From Xylanibacter ruminicola Ga6B6 (GTDB lineage Bacteria; Bacteroidota; Bacteroidia; Bacteroidales; Bacteroidaceae), in the NCBI RefSeq assembly GCF_000687715.1, contig NZ_JHXD01000002.1, forward strand, positions 62,001 through 126,000: a stretch of DNA of 64,000 nucleotides. The letters are read 5' to 3'. The notes beneath the pieces are model-generated. The model did no database searches and was not told the DNA's origin. It worked only from the letters and a program-made list of their open reading frames with translations. Each line of letters begins with the position of its first letter. Position 1 is the stretch's first letter. Positions 23,825-33,365 of the stretch are shown here, one piece after another. The position numbers and the translations under genes were made by a program.

Positions 23825-26223
23825 GCCTCTGCCTCTGCTTTTGTGGTTGTCTTCTTAGTGGCGGCCTTTCTGCCAGCACCTTTTCTTGCACCTCGCTTGG
23901 CGGTTTTCTTATCCCCCTCCTCGCTCTTCATCTGCTCGATAATCTTCATGCACTCGTCGTAGGTAAGATCCTTGGCGTTCTCGTGCAGGTTCTTTGGCAG
24001 GCGATAGTTCTGTCCGTCGTAGGCCAGGTAAGGACCGTAGATACCGTTCATAATCTCCAGCTTGGGATCCTCAAGGAAGAACTTCATGTGCTTGGCTGCT
24101 TCCTGTCGGCGCTTCTCCTGGATGAGCACAATGGCCTCGTCGAGAGTGATAGCCATGGGATCGGCATCCTTTGGCAGCGATGCAAACATGCGGTCGTGCT
24201 TAACGTAAGGACCGAATCTACCAGCACCAACGCTTACGGGCAGACCTTCGAACTCACCCAAGTCGCGTGGCAGCTTAAACAGCTCCATAGCCTCTTCCAA
24301 GGTGATTGTTTCCATACTCAGCTCCTTAGGTAACTGGGCAAACTGAGGCTTGTCCTTATCCTCCGACGAACCAATCTGTACTACAGGTCCGAAGCGGCCA
24401 ATCTTTACAAATACTGGGCGACCAGTTTTGGGGTCGTTACCCAACTCGCGCTCACCAGCCTTGAACTTCTGACGGCTGTTAAGAGTTTCCTCAACCGTTG
24501 GCTCAAAGTCCTTGTAGAAGTGTTTCATCATATCCTTCCACTTCTCGTCGCCCTCGGCAATCTTATCAAAGTCCTGCTCTACCTTGGCAGTAAAGTTATA
24601 GTCCATGATGCCAGGGAAGTTTTCCATCAGGAAGTCGTTTACTACAGTACCAATGTCGGTTGGCAACAGCTTGCCGCGCTCTGAGCCAGCCATCTCCTTA
24701 CGGGTTTTCTGGGTAATCTGCTTACCCTTCAGCTGGTAGATAGAGTAGAAACGCTCTTCGCCTTTCTTGTCGCCCTTCATCACATACTCGCGCTGCTGGA
24801 TGGTAGAGATGGTTGGGGCATATGTTGATGGACGACCGATACCTAACTCTTCCATCTTGTGTACCAGACTGGCCTCGGTGTAGCGCTGTGGACCGGCACT
24901 GAAACGCTCGGTGGTAAGGATTTCGCGACGTGTGAGCTCCTGTCCTTTCTTGATAACAGGCAATGAGTGGCTGTAATCCTCGCCATTCTCGTCATCGTCG
25001 GATGATTCACGATATACTTTCAGGAAACCATCAAACTTGATAACCTCGCCCTGAGCTGTGAATACTTCTTCGATACCATCGCTCTTGATGGTAATGGTGG
25101 TCTTTTCAATCTCCGCATCGGCCATCTGACTGGCGATGGTACGCTTCCAAATCAAATCGTAGAGTTTACGCTCCTGGGCACTGCCTTCGATCTCAGTCAT
25201 ATTCATGTATGATGGACGGATGGCCTCGTGCGCCTCCTGAGCGCCCTTTGAGTTGGTGTGATACTTGCGCAGTTTGCTATAGTTCTCGCCATAGAGGTTT
25301 ACAATCTCGCTCTTGCTGGCGTTCAAACAGAGTTGCGACAGGTTTACAGAGTCGGTACGCATGTAAGTAATACGTCCGCTCTCGTACAAGTGCTGAGCCA
25401 CCATCATTGTCTGGCTAACGGTGAAGCCGAGCTTGCGGGCTGCTTCCTGTTGCAGGGTAGATGTGGTAAATGGGGGGGCAGGTGTACGCTTTGATGGCTT
25501 TTTGGTGATGGCATCGGCATAGAAAGTGGCAGTTTTGCACTTCTCCAGGAATTCCATCACTTCGTCCTCGGTGCTGAAACGCTTGCTGAGCTGGGCTTTA
25601 ACCTCCGAGGCTGAGCCGTCGGGATTAACAACGGCAAACACACCGCTGACACTATAATAAGGCTCGCTCTTGAAATTCTGTATCTCGCGCTCGCGCTCAA
25701 CAATCAGTCGTACAGCAACACTCTGTACACGACCAGCTGAAAGGGCGGGCTTAACCTTACGCCAAAGTACTGGTGAGAGTTTGAAACCTACCAGACGATC
25801 GAGCACGCGGCGGGCCTGCTGTGCGTTGACCAAATCCATGTTGATATGGCGTGGATGCTCGATGGCATCGAGAATAGCCGATTCGGTAATCTCGTGGAAT
25901 ACAATACGGTTAGTCTTCTGTTCATCCAATCCTAATACTTCGCAAAGGTGCCATGAGATAGCTTCTCCTTCGCGGTCCTCATCGGATGCCAGCCATACAG
26001 TCTCTGCCTTGCCGGCTTTTGATCGTAAATCCTCTACCAGACTAACCTTCTCTTCGGGAATCTCGTATTCTGGTTCCAGCGTCTTTTCGTCGATGCTGAT
26101 TTCTCTTTTCTTCAAATCACGGATGTGTCCGTAGCTCGACATGACCTTGTAATCCTTTCCCAGGAATTTCTCAATAGTCTTTGCCTTTGCGGGCGACTCC
26201 ACTATCACTAAGTTCTTTTGCAT
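23821..26223 (-). CDS. topA: DNA topoisomerase I
   Basis: 800 residues, type IA topoisomerase that relaxes negative supercoils. The Toprim domain opens the protein (KNLVIVESPAKAKTIEKFLG) and continues with WLASDEDREGEAISWHL; the catalytic tyrosine is in ESGRITYMRTDS, residue 287. The C-terminus has three Toprim-associated repeats (GRFGPVVQIG, GRFGPYVKH, GIYGPYLAYDG) without zinc-finger cysteines, then a Lys/Ala-rich tail. Start 26223 is chosen because the longer frame to 26256 would begin inside the TACTTTTG promoter box at 26254-26261. It heads the run topA-aroK-speA and onward. Confidence 0.96.
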   Translation of the reverse strand: MQKNLVIVESPAKAKTIEKFLGKDYKVMSSYGHIRDLKKREISIDEKTLEPEYEIPEEKVSLVEDLRSKAGKAETVWLASDEDREGEAISWHLCEVLGLDEQKTNRIVFHEITESAILDAIEHPRHINMDLVNAQQARRVLDRLVGFKLSPVLWRKVKPALSAGRVQSVAVRLIVEREREIQNFKSEPYYSVSGVFAVVNPDGSASEVKAQLSKRFSTEDEVMEFLEKCKTATFYADAITKKPSKRTPAPPFTTSTLQQEAARKLGFTVSQTMMVAQHLYESGRITYMRTDSVNLSQLCLNASKSEIVNLYGENYSKLRKYHTNSKGAQEAHEAIRPSYMNMTEIEGSAQERKLYDLIWKRTIASQMADAEIEKTTITIKSDGIEEVFTAQGEVIKFDGFLKVYRESSDDDENGEDYSHSLPVIKKGQELTRREILTTERFSAGPQRYTEASLVHKMEELGIGRPSTYAPTISTIQQREYVMKGDKKGEERFYSIYQLKGKQITQKTRKEMAGSERGKLLPTDIGTVVNDFLMENFPGIMDYNFTAKVEQDFDKIAEGDEKWKDMMKHFYKDFEPTVEETLNSRQKFKAGERELGNDPKTGRPVFVKIGRFGPVVQIGSSEDKDKPQFAQLPKELSMETITLEEAMELFKLPRDLGEFEGLPVSVGAGRFGPYVKHDRMFASLPKDADPMAITLDEAIVLIQEKRRQEAAKHMKFFLEDPKLEIMNGIYGPYLAYDGQNYRLPKNLHENAKDLTYDECMKIIEQMKSEEGDKKTAKRGARKGAGRKAATKKTTTKAEAEA

Positions 26224-26253
26224 ATTCTGTCGCGTTATATTTCTTTCGGGCTG

Positions 26254-26261
26254 CAAAAGTA
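26254..26261 (-). promoter_or_regulatory. -7 box (TACTTTTG) for topA
   Basis: The minus strand reads TACTTTTG, matching TAnnTTTG, 30 bases before the topA ATG at 26223. Confidence 0.65.
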
Positions 26262-26310
26262 AGCAAAAAACTCTCTCCCACCTTATTTATATAGAGGATT
26301 TTCAGATTTA

Positions 26311-26844
26311 TTAACAATTCTGTGCTAAGAAACGGTGTACGGCTTGGCGTATGGAGCGCAGTCCGAAACGCTCTACATACACCTCTCTGAGGGGTACCCA
26401 CTGCAGTTCGGCGGCATCGTCGTCGGCTTTTACTTCGGCCTCACCTGTTATGTGACACAGGAAAAAGAGGTCGAGTGTGTGTATGTCCATTCCCGAGTAA
26501 TGGTATACATTGGGGATAGAGAACTGATATTCAACGGATTCGGGGTCGATGATGAGTCCGGTTTCTTCCTTGATTTCCCTTACCATGCCCTCTTCGGCAT
26601 TCTCGTCGTTATCCACAAAACCGCCAGGCAGGTCGAGGGTGCCTTTGGCGGGCTCCTTACCACGCCGGGCAACCAGCAGTTCGCCTTTGTCGTTCAGGAT
26701 AAAAGCGGCTGTTGATGCGCGTGGGTTCTGATAGAACGTAAAACCGCAGTTGGCACAATGGCGACTTAGTGCATTGTGAATCTCAAAATCCTGACTGCCG
26801 CACTTAGGGCAGAATCGGAATACTTCTAATGGATGCTCTGTCAT
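26311..26844 (-). CDS. Nudix hydrolase with N-terminal zinc ribbon
   Basis: 177 residues, cytoplasmic. A zinc ribbon of two Cys pairs (FCPKCGS and CANCGF) precedes the Nudix domain. The Nudix box is complete: GFVDNDENAEEGMVREIKEE then TGL, with every REUxEExGU position filled. Such proteins hydrolyse nucleoside diphosphates linked to another moiety; NADH pyrophosphatases also carry a zinc ribbon, but the family is too broad to name a substrate. The ATG at 26844 follows the esterase stop by five bases, so the two are probably one operon; a TTG extension to 26856 is less likely. Confidence 0.9.
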   Translation of the reverse strand: MTEHPLEVFRFCPKCGSQDFEIHNALSRHCANCGFTFYQNPRASTAAFILNDKGELLVARRGKEPAKGTLDLPGGFVDNDENAEEGMVREIKEETGLIIDPESVEYQFSIPNVYHYSGMDIHTLDLFFLCHITGEAEVKADDDAAELQWVPLREVYVERFGLRSIRQAVHRFLAQNC

Positions 26845-26849
26845 AGGCG

Positions 26850-28301
26850 TTACCAATTATCTGTTCTGAATGGGAATAATGGTAGATTGGCGCCGTTCTT
26901 TACGTTGCCTATCTGGAAGTTCTTAAAACAATAGCGTACTGCTACGGGCTTTTTTACCTGGGGCGATGATACCTTGATGGCCTCGTCCCAATAGCCGCCG
27001 CCAGGTTGCCAGAAGTGCTGGGCCTGAGCAGGATAGAATACCTTGTCCTCGCCTGCGATCTCAAAGCCTTGAATGTCTTCGAATGGCGCGTCGGTGTGAT
27101 AGTTGTTGTCTAAGTGGATGTAGATAGCGTCGCCTTTGATACTCATGTCCTTAAAGGTTGAACTCTGATAGAGTACGCCCTCAAAACCATAGTCGCGAAC
27201 CAAGGCTGTATAGGCTAATCGCTCACCTACCTGCTGTTTCTGGGTGGGGTGAATCTGACTGTATTCATAGGGGTATACCAAATCGTTGGTGCATACTAGC
27301 GAACTGTTGGGTATCAGCTTCTGCGCCTTGAACTGCTGTTCGCGCAACAGGGCGCCGCTGGTGGCATTGTTGTCATCGTCGTAACGATAGGGAGCTATCT
27401 GTACAAAGTAGAAGGGAATCTCTCCTAAAGCAAACTGACTGCGCCACTGATCTACCAACAGCTTCAAACGCTGAGAATATTGGTCGCCAGGATCGCCGAC
27501 GTTCGAGCAACCTTGATAGAAGAGTATGCCTTTAACGGTGAAGTTCAGAATGGGATTAAACGTACCATTGCCCCACAGTAGCGAACGATGGTAGTCGTAC
27601 TCGGCCCACTTCTTGCAGATCTCAACAGAGTCGGTTGGGTCGTTGGTGTATTTCTCAAGATTCTCCTTGGTGAGCCAGCTTTCTACACGCGAACCTCCTT
27701 TGTTGGCTTCGATGAGTCCGATGGGGATGTCGAGTGCCTGATGAACGGTGCGGGCGAAGAAATAGCCTGTGGCCGAGAAATCGCCAACAGTCTTAGGTGA
27801 GCATACACGCCACTCGCACTGGGCATCGTTCTGGGGGGTGGCTGCCATCACGCTGGGAATCTTTACGCTTCGTACACCAGCATGGTTCTTGGCATCAATC
27901 ACTACCTGATTATAATCTTTTACAGGGCACATCCAGAAACCCTTAACGGGCATCTCCATATTTGACTGACCTGCACATACCCATACCTCGCCTGCTAGTA
28001 CGTTGTTGATAGTGAGTTTGTCGCCATCGTCGAACGTAATGGATAATGGAGTGTAGCTGGCTTTTGGTGTTTTTACTTTTACTAGCCACTCGCCCTGCTT
28101 GTTGGATTTGGCTGTAACCGTTTCGTTGCTCCACGAGGTTGTTACCTTTACCGTTTGTCCAGGTTTGGCCCATCCCCACAGACGGGCATCGGTCTGCTGT
28201 TGTAAAATCATATTGTCGCCAATCAGATGGGGCAATTTAACTTTGGCCTGACTGCCAAGTGTAAACAACGCAAGGGCTGTAATAGCTAAGATTTTCTTCA
28301 T
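26850..28301 (-). CDS. Sialate O-acetylesterase-type SGNH carbohydrate esterase
   Basis: 483 residues with a signal peptide (cleavage near LGSQA). KVKLPHLIGDNMILQQQTDA is the usual opening of this family, followed by a beta domain, then the SGNH nucleophile block VWVCAGQSNMEMPVKGFW with Ser113. The distal catalytic pair is IHPTQKQQVGERLAY. Despite the name, Bacteroidetes members often deacetylate plant polysaccharides such as acetylated xylan or pectin. It overlaps no other gene; the Nudix gene follows. Its -7 box is at 28333-28340, divergent from the next esterase gene. Confidence 0.9.
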   Translation of the reverse strand: MKKILAITALALFTLGSQAKVKLPHLIGDNMILQQQTDARLWGWAKPGQTVKVTTSWSNETVTAKSNKQGEWLVKVKTPKASYTPLSITFDDGDKLTINNVLAGEVWVCAGQSNMEMPVKGFWMCPVKDYNQVVIDAKNHAGVRSVKIPSVMAATPQNDAQCEWRVCSPKTVGDFSATGYFFARTVHQALDIPIGLIEANKGGSRVESWLTKENLEKYTNDPTDSVEICKKWAEYDYHRSLLWGNGTFNPILNFTVKGILFYQGCSNVGDPGDQYSQRLKLLVDQWRSQFALGEIPFYFVQIAPYRYDDDNNATSGALLREQQFKAQKLIPNSSLVCTNDLVYPYEYSQIHPTQKQQVGERLAYTALVRDYGFEGVLYQSSTFKDMSIKGDAIYIHLDNNYHTDAPFEDIQGFEIAGEDKVFYPAQAQHFWQPGGGYWDEAIKVSSPQVKKPVAVRYCFKNFQIGNVKNGANLPLFPFRTDNW

Positions 28302-28332
28302 AATTTATCGTAAAGTTTCAAGTTTCTGCCTG

Positions 28333-28340
28333 CAAAGATA
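28333..28340 (-). promoter_or_regulatory. -7 box (TATCTTTG) for the sialate esterase-Nudix operon
   Basis: The minus strand reads TATCTTTG, an exact TAnnTTTG match, 31 bases before the ATG at 28301. Confidence 0.65.
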
Positions 28341-28383
28341 ATAAAAATCCGTAAAAACCACGTAATCCGTAGCTTTTTTTTAG

Positions 28384-28391
28384 TACCTTTG
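28384..28391 (+). promoter_or_regulatory. -7 box (TACCTTTG) for the alpha/beta hydrolase gene
   Basis: Exact TAnnTTTG match, 25 bases before the ATG at 28417; divergent from the promoter at 28333-28340. Confidence 0.65.
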
Positions 28392-28416
28392 CGCCAAAAT
28401 TAAAATTATTAAAACA

Positions 28417-29265
28417 ATGAAGTGTGTTAGAATCCTATTGACAGCAGCGTTGCTGACTCTCTCGACAACTATTTTTGCACAGAAACCTACCACCATGCCA
28501 CTCTGGCCAAATGGCCCAGAAGTAGTGAGCTCGGATGGTAATGATCAGGCTGAACTGACTGTTTATCTGCCAGATGCTAATAAGGCTACTGGTCGTGCTG
28601 TAGTGTGCTGTCCTGGTGGTGGCTATAGTCATCTGGCTATGGATCATGAGGGACATCAGTGGGCGCCTTTCTTTAATACACAGGGTATTGCTCTGATTGT
28701 ACTGAAATATCGTATGCCTCATGGTAACCGTATGGTGCCTGTCTCTGATGCCGAGGAGGCTATCAAAACGGTTCGAAGTCATGCTGCTGAGTGGCATATC
28801 AATCCTAATGATGTGGGCATTATGGGCTTCTCGGCTGGTGGTCATCTGGCTTCTACTATTGCTACCCATGCCAAAGATGATGCTGCACCAAATTTCCAGA
28901 TACTCTTCTATCCGGTTGTGACGATGGATCCTGGCTTTACGCATAAAGGCTCGCATGATAACTTCTTGGGAAAGACTCCTGAGGATAAGAAGGCGCTGAA
29001 GGAGTATAAGAAGCTGGAGTTTGAGTTTAGTAACGACTTGCAGGTGAATCGTACCACACCACGCGCCTTTTTGGCTCTGAGCGATGATGATAAGGCTGTG
29101 CCTGCAGCTAATGGATTTAACTATTATCAGCAGCTGTATAAGCACGATGTACCAGCATCAATCCATATCTATCCTACAGGTGGTCATGGTTGGGGGTATC
29201 GCGAAACCTTTGCCTATCACTACGAGATGGTTTTTGAGTTGAAGGCCTGGTTAAAAAGTTTCTAA
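28417..29265 (+). CDS. Exported alpha/beta hydrolase, probable carbohydrate acetyl esterase
   Basis: 282 residues with a signal peptide (LLTLSTTIFAQ). MPLWPNGPEV is a common start in endo-xylanase-associated acetyl esterases of Bacteroidetes. Catalytic features: oxyanion loop VVCCPGGGYSHLA, nucleophile elbow GIMGFSAGGHLAST (Ser140), an acid in LALSDDDKAVPAAN, and the His in PTGGHGWGYRE. It probably removes acetyl groups from hemicellulose; together with the divergent sialate-type esterase this makes a small deacetylation locus. The DUF4491 gene follows by ten bases. Confidence 0.87.
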   Translation: MKCVRILLTAALLTLSTTIFAQKPTTMPLWPNGPEVVSSDGNDQAELTVYLPDANKATGRAVVCCPGGGYSHLAMDHEGHQWAPFFNTQGIALIVLKYRMPHGNRMVPVSDAEEAIKTVRSHAAEWHINPNDVGIMGFSAGGHLASTIATHAKDDAAPNFQILFYPVVTMDPGFTHKGSHDNFLGKTPEDKKALKEYKKLEFEFSNDLQVNRTTPRAFLALSDDDKAVPAANGFNYYQQLYKHDVPASIHIYPTGGHGWGYRETFAYHYEMVFELKAWLKSF

Positions 29266-29275
29266 ATTGTAGCAT

Positions 29276-29563
29276 ATGTATTTTACAGGTATTATTATAG
29301 CTGCCAGTACTTTCCTGGCTATTGGCATCTGGCATCCGATTGTTATCAAAACCGAGTATTATTGGGGTACGCGTCCATGGATTGTATATCTCATTGTGGG
29401 CTTGGCTTGTATAGCTGGTGCCTTGTTTATTGAGAATGCCATCCTTTCGTCTATCGTGGGTGTGTTTGGCGCCTCGGCCTTATGGGGCATAGGCGAACTG
29501 TTTGCACAAAAGAAACGTGTAGAGAAAGGCTGGTTCCCCAAGAATCCAAAACGCAAGTACTAA
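29276..29563 (+). CDS. DUF4491-like small membrane protein
   Basis: 95 residues with three hydrophobic segments (near 2-20, 33-52, 56-75) and a basic C-terminus ending FPKNPKRKY, so a small inner-membrane protein. The pattern YFTGIIIAASTFLAIGIWHP followed by IVIKTEYYWGTRPWIVYLIV matches what I know as DUF4491; function is unknown. It lies ten bases after the esterase gene and is closed by a terminator. Confidence 0.78.
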   Translation: MYFTGIIIAASTFLAIGIWHPIVIKTEYYWGTRPWIVYLIVGLACIAGALFIENAILSSIVGVFGASALWGIGELFAQKKRVEKGWFPKNPKRKY

Positions 29564-29573
29564 AAAGAAAAAT

Positions 29574-29599
29574 CCCTTCCGATTTCGGAAGGGTTTTTT
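29574..29599. terminator. Bidirectional terminator between convergent genes
   Basis: Nine-base arms CCCTTCCGA (29574-29582) and TCGGAAGGG (29585-29593), with a T-run after it on the plus strand and an A-rich run before it, so it can end both the DUF4491 operon and the minus-strand gene ending at 29602. Confidence 0.85.
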
Positions 29600-29601
29600 G
29601 T

Positions 29602-30756
29602 TTACAGAAGCTTTTTGATTTCTGCTTCAAGGTCTGCGATCTGGGCAGCTCGCTTAACCAGGTTGTTGCCGCGGTCGATAATAAAGAAGTCGGGAACGGC
29701 CTGAATGTTGTAGAGTGTCAGACGCTGTGAACCTGCGCCATCCTCGTCGCGAACGCTGATCCAAGGCAGTGCTGCTGTCTGCTGTTTCCAGAAGTGCTCG
29801 TCGCTGTCGAGACTTACCTGATAAATCTCCAATCCCTGAGCGTGATATTTATTATACAATTCGCGCAGCTGGATGATGCGTGCAGGAGAGTCCTTGAGAG
29901 CGAATACATGGAAGTCGAGCAGTACAACCTGTCCCTTCAAATCTGTCAGACGACGCATATTACCTTTGTTATCGAGCAGAGCGATATCCAGTACACCTGC
30001 CTCCTGTACCTTGCTGGCTTCAATTTGAATATCGGCATTCTGAGCCTCTACAATACGCTGGTTCTTCATGCCCTCGATGGCAATGTTGTGCAGGTTCTGT
30101 CCGCGCTCAGCATGTGGGTAGTAAGTGTCCCAGCTGGTAGCAACGGCGGCAAAGGCCTTGATATCTTCCTTGTTGGCACGAGGGTTGAAAATCAGGTAGT
30201 TGCCGATGGCCTGGAACAGAGCGAAATAAGCGTATGCCTTGTAAGGCTCTTTGTAGATATAGTTGCGCTTAACCTCTTCCTTGTAAGCGTTGATCATGCT
30301 TTGGATGCTGTCGTTGGCTTTGGCGATGCCTAACTCGGTGTTGCTCTGCAGCGCGATGGTCTTGGCCTGCAGGTCGATCTGCTTGAGTGCCAACTCGCGA
30401 ATCTTCTCACAGTTCTCTGAGCCGCTGATGGTGTAGTTCGATGCCATGCCAGGATACTGACCCTTAACCTGAACAGTCTCGGTAGAGTCGATGCTCACGT
30501 TGATAATCTGGTCGGCAATGCGCAAACGATAGAACTCAGGGGCTGTAGTGGCATCCTGACTGAATGAGAAGTCGCCATTGTCGTTAAGCTTTACAGAGTC
30601 GAGCACGTTAATGCCCTCCAAACCTACGTTCTCGAAGTAGAGCACAGAATCCTTAGCGCCGGCAATCTGGCCCTCGACGGTAAACTTATTGTTGTTGCAC
30701 GAGGCAATCGATAATGCAGCCAGAACTACGGCTGCTGCTTTACAAATATGTTTCAT
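29602..30756 (-). CDS. DUF4369/thioredoxin-fold lipoprotein lacking the CxxC motif
   Basis: 384 residues. The lipobox is in VVLAALSIASCNNN, so a lipoprotein facing the periplasm. Residues 25-115 look like DUF4369 (KFTVEGQIAGAKDSVLYFEN), followed by a helical stretch and a TlpA/AhpC-like thioredoxin fold from about 255. Where TlpA relatives have WASWCGPC, this protein has VVLLDFHVFALKDSPARI: both cysteines are gone. The later fold elements are kept (QGLEIYQVSLDSDEHFWKQQ, AVPDFFIIDRGNN). It is therefore unlikely to be a disulfide reductase and may be a structural or binding relative. The -7 box is at 30788-30795. Confidence 0.83.
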   Translation of the reverse strand: MKHICKAAAVVLAALSIASCNNNKFTVEGQIAGAKDSVLYFENVGLEGINVLDSVKLNDNGDFSFSQDATTAPEFYRLRIADQIINVSIDSTETVQVKGQYPGMASNYTISGSENCEKIRELALKQIDLQAKTIALQSNTELGIAKANDSIQSMINAYKEEVKRNYIYKEPYKAYAYFALFQAIGNYLIFNPRANKEDIKAFAAVATSWDTYYPHAERGQNLHNIAIEGMKNQRIVEAQNADIQIEASKVQEAGVLDIALLDNKGNMRRLTDLKGQVVLLDFHVFALKDSPARIIQLRELYNKYHAQGLEIYQVSLDSDEHFWKQQTAALPWISVRDEDGAGSQRLTLYNIQAVPDFFIIDRGNNLVKRAAQIADLEAEIKKLL

Positions 30757-30787
30757 TTTTTCTAATTAGAATTTCGTTTTGCGGGTG

Positions 30788-30795
30788 CAAAGATA
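30788..30795 (-). promoter_or_regulatory. -7 box (TATCTTTG) for the thioredoxin-fold lipoprotein gene
   Basis: The minus strand reads TATCTTTG, 31 bases before the ATG at 30756. Confidence 0.65.
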
Positions 30796-30879
30796 TAATT
30801 TTTTTAGTGAATAGTGAAGAGGAATAGTGAAAAATTAAAAAAAATATAGAGTTTTCTCGTTTATTAATATAATTATGTG

Positions 30880-30887
30880 TATCTTTG
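30880..30887 (+). promoter_or_regulatory. -7 box (TATCTTTG) for pnp
   Basis: Exact TAnnTTTG match, 34 bases before the ATG at 30922. The longer open frame from 30877 starts inside this box and is therefore not the real start. Confidence 0.75.
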
Positions 30888-30921
30888 CGGCTGTTTTTTA
30901 TATTTTAGATGTTTTATTAAG

Positions 30922-33264
30922 ATGAACGTAATTACAAAGACCCTTCAATTGGCTGATGGACGTACCATCACCATTGAAACCGGGAAAGTGGCAAAACAGA
31001 CCGACGGCTCTGTTGTTCTGCGTATGAACAACACCGTATTGCTCGCCACTGTTTGTGCCGCAAAAGATGCAGTTCCCGGAACAGATTTTATGCCTTTGCA
31101 GGTAGATTATCGTGAACAGTACAGCGCAGCCGGACGTTTCCCCGGTGGATTTACCAAGCGCGAAGGCAAAGCCAGCGACAACGAAATCCTGACATCACGA
31201 CTGGTGGACCGTGTTCTTCGTCCACTCTTCCCTTCGAACTATCACGCTGAGGTATTTGTGAATGTAATGCTGCTCTCAGCAGATGGTGTTGATCAGCCCG
31301 ACGCCCTTGCAGGTTTTGCTGCTTCGGCTGCTCTGGCTTGCTCGGATATCCCATTCGAGTGCCCCATCAGTGAGGTTCGCGTAGCCCGTATCAACGGTGA
31401 GTATGTTATCGATCCTACCTTCGAGCAGATGAAGGACGCCGATATGGACATCATGGTTGGTGCATCGGCCGAGAATATCATGATGGTAGAGGGAGAGATG
31501 AAAGAGGTGTCAGAACAGGATATGATCGGCGCTCTGAAGGCTGCTATGGCTGCTATTAAGCCAATGTGTGAGCTTCAGGCTGAACTCTCAAAGGAACTTG
31601 GTAAGGATGTTAAGCGTGAGTACGACCACGAGGTGAACGATGAGGAGCTGCGTGAGCGTATGAACAAGGAGCTGTATCAGCCCGCTTACGATGTTACCAA
31701 GCAGGCTCTGCCCAAGCAGGACCGTGCTGATGCCTTCGAGAAGATCCTGACAGACTTCAAGGAGAAGTATGCTGCTGAGCATGCCGACCTGACTGAGGAT
31801 GAGATGGAAGAGAAGTATGCTATGATGGATCGTTACTATCATGACGTTGAGCGCGACGCTATGCGCCGTTGTATCCTCGACGAGGGTATCCGTCTCGATG
31901 GTCGTAAGACCGACGAGATCCGTCCTATCTGGTGCGAGGTTTCACCTCTGCCAATGCCTCACGGAAGCTCAATCTTTACTCGTGGTGAGACACAGTCGCT
32001 TTCTACCTGTACTCTGGGTACTAAGCTTGATGAAAAGATGGTTGACGATGTGCTTGAGCACGGTTATCAGCGCTTCTTGCTGCACTATAACTTCCCTCCA
32101 TTCTGTACTGGTGAGGCCAAGGCCCAGCGTGGCGTAGGTCGTCGTGAGATTGGTCACGGTCACCTGGCATGGCGTGGACTGAAGGGCCAGATTCCTGAGG
32201 ACTTCCCTTACACAGTTCGTCTGGTAAGCCAGATTCTTGAGTCTAACGGTTCTTCATCAATGGCTACCGTATGTGCTGGTACACTCGCCCTGATGGATGC
32301 TGGTGTTCCTATGAAGAAGCCTGTTTCGGGTATCGCCATGGGTCTGATCAAGAATCCTGGAGAAGATAAGTACGCTGTATTGAGCGATATCCTCGGCGAC
32401 GAGGACCACCTGGGTGATATGGACTTCAAGACCACTGGTACAAAGGATGGTCTGACCGCTACTCAGATGGATATCAAGTGTGATGGTTTGAGCTTCGACA
32501 TTCTCGAGAAGGCTCTGATGCAGGCTAAGGCTGGTCGTGAGCACATCCTGAAGTGCCTGACCGATACTATCGCTGAGCCACGTGCTGAGATGAAGCCTCA
32601 GGTTCCTCGCATCGTTCAGATGGAGATTCCTAAGGAGTTCATCGGTGCTGTAATCGGCCCTGGTGGTAAGATTATCCAGCAGATGCAGGAGGATACTGGC
32701 GCTACTATCACTATCGACGAGGTTGAGGGTGTTGGTAAGGTTCAGGTGTCGGCTCCTAACAAGGAGAGCATCGATGCTGCTATCGGTAAGATTAAGGCTA
32801 TCGTAGCTATTCCTGAGGTTGGCGAGGTTTACGACGGTGTGGTTCGTTCTATCATGCCTTACGGATGCTTCGTTGAGATTATGCCTGGTAAGGACGGTCT
32901 GCTGCACATCAGCGAGATCGACTGGAAGCGCCTTGAGACCGTTGAAGAGGCTGGTATCAAGGAGGGCGACCACATTCAGGTTAAGCTCCTGGAGATTGAT
33001 CCTAAGACAGGTAAGTATAAGCTCTCTCATCGTGTATTGATTGAGAAGCCTGCCGATTATGTTGAGCGTCCTGCCCGTGGTGAGCGTCGTGAGCGCCCAG
33101 AGCGTAATGGCGAGCGTCGTGACCGTCGTCCCGACCGTGGCGATCGTCGTAACGGTGAGCGTCATGGTGAGCGCCGCCCACGTCCTGAGCAGCAGCAGAC
33201 TGAGGCTCCAAAAGAGGAACAGCCAAAGGACTTCAGCGACTCGTTAGATAACATGGATTTCTAA
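30922..33264 (+). CDS. pnp: Polyribonucleotide nucleotidyltransferase (PNPase)
   Basis: 780 residues, cytoplasmic 3'-5' phosphorolytic exonuclease. Two RNase PH domains (first: [40 protein letters not shown]; second: [20 protein letters not shown]), then a KH domain ([20 protein letters not shown]) and an S1 domain ([20 protein letters not shown]). After about residue 710 comes a low-complexity tail rich in Arg, Glu, Gly and Asp with repeated GERR/DRR units, ending DSLDNMDF. The start 30922 gives the family-typical [20 protein letters not shown]. Confidence 0.97.
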   Translation: MNVITKTLQLADGRTITIETGKVAKQTDGSVVLRMNNTVLLATVCAAKDAVPGTDFMPLQVDYREQYSAAGRFPGGFTKREGKASDNEILTSRLVDRVLRPLFPSNYHAEVFVNVMLLSADGVDQPDALAGFAASAALACSDIPFECPISEVRVARINGEYVIDPTFEQMKDADMDIMVGASAENIMMVEGEMKEVSEQDMIGALKAAMAAIKPMCELQAELSKELGKDVKREYDHEVNDEELRERMNKELYQPAYDVTKQALPKQDRADAFEKILTDFKEKYAAEHADLTEDEMEEKYAMMDRYYHDVERDAMRRCILDEGIRLDGRKTDEIRPIWCEVSPLPMPHGSSIFTRGETQSLSTCTLGTKLDEKMVDDVLEHGYQRFLLHYNFPPFCTGEAKAQRGVGRREIGHGHLAWRGLKGQIPEDFPYTVRLVSQILESNGSSSMATVCAGTLALMDAGVPMKKPVSGIAMGLIKNPGEDKYAVLSDILGDEDHLGDMDFKTTGTKDGLTATQMDIKCDGLSFDILEKALMQAKAGREHILKCLTDTIAEPRAEMKPQVPRIVQMEIPKEFIGAVIGPGGKIIQQMQEDTGATITIDEVEGVGKVQVSAPNKESIDAAIGKIKAIVAIPEVGEVYDGVVRSIMPYGCFVEIMPGKDGLLHISEIDWKRLETVEEAGIKEGDHIQVKLLEIDPKTGKYKLSHRVLIEKPADYVERPARGERRERPERNGERRDRRPDRGDRRNGERHGERRPRPEQQQTEAPKEEQPKDFSDSLDNMDF

Positions 33265-33286
33265 GAAAGAAATCTTAAAAATACAG

Positions 33287-33322
33287 AAAAGCGTTAAATT
33301 TGTCTAAATTTGACGCTTTTTT
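33287..33322 (+). terminator. Terminator after pnp
   Basis: Arms AAAAGCGT (33287-33294) and ACGCTTTT (33313-33320) extended inward by AAATTT/AAATTT, followed by T residues. Confidence 0.75.
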
Positions 33323-33357
33323 CTTTTGCGCGTACCTTATATAATAAAAATAGTTAG

Positions 33358-33365
33358 TACCTTTG
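33358..33365 (+). promoter_or_regulatory. -7 box (TACCTTTG) for the rplM-rpsI-rpsB-tsf cluster
   Basis: Exact TAnnTTTG match about 200 bases before rplM; it defines a long leader. Confidence 0.7.

Noticed and set aside
32257..33165. 302-codon open frame antisense to pnp
   Set aside because: It follows from biased third positions of pnp and encodes no recognisable fold.
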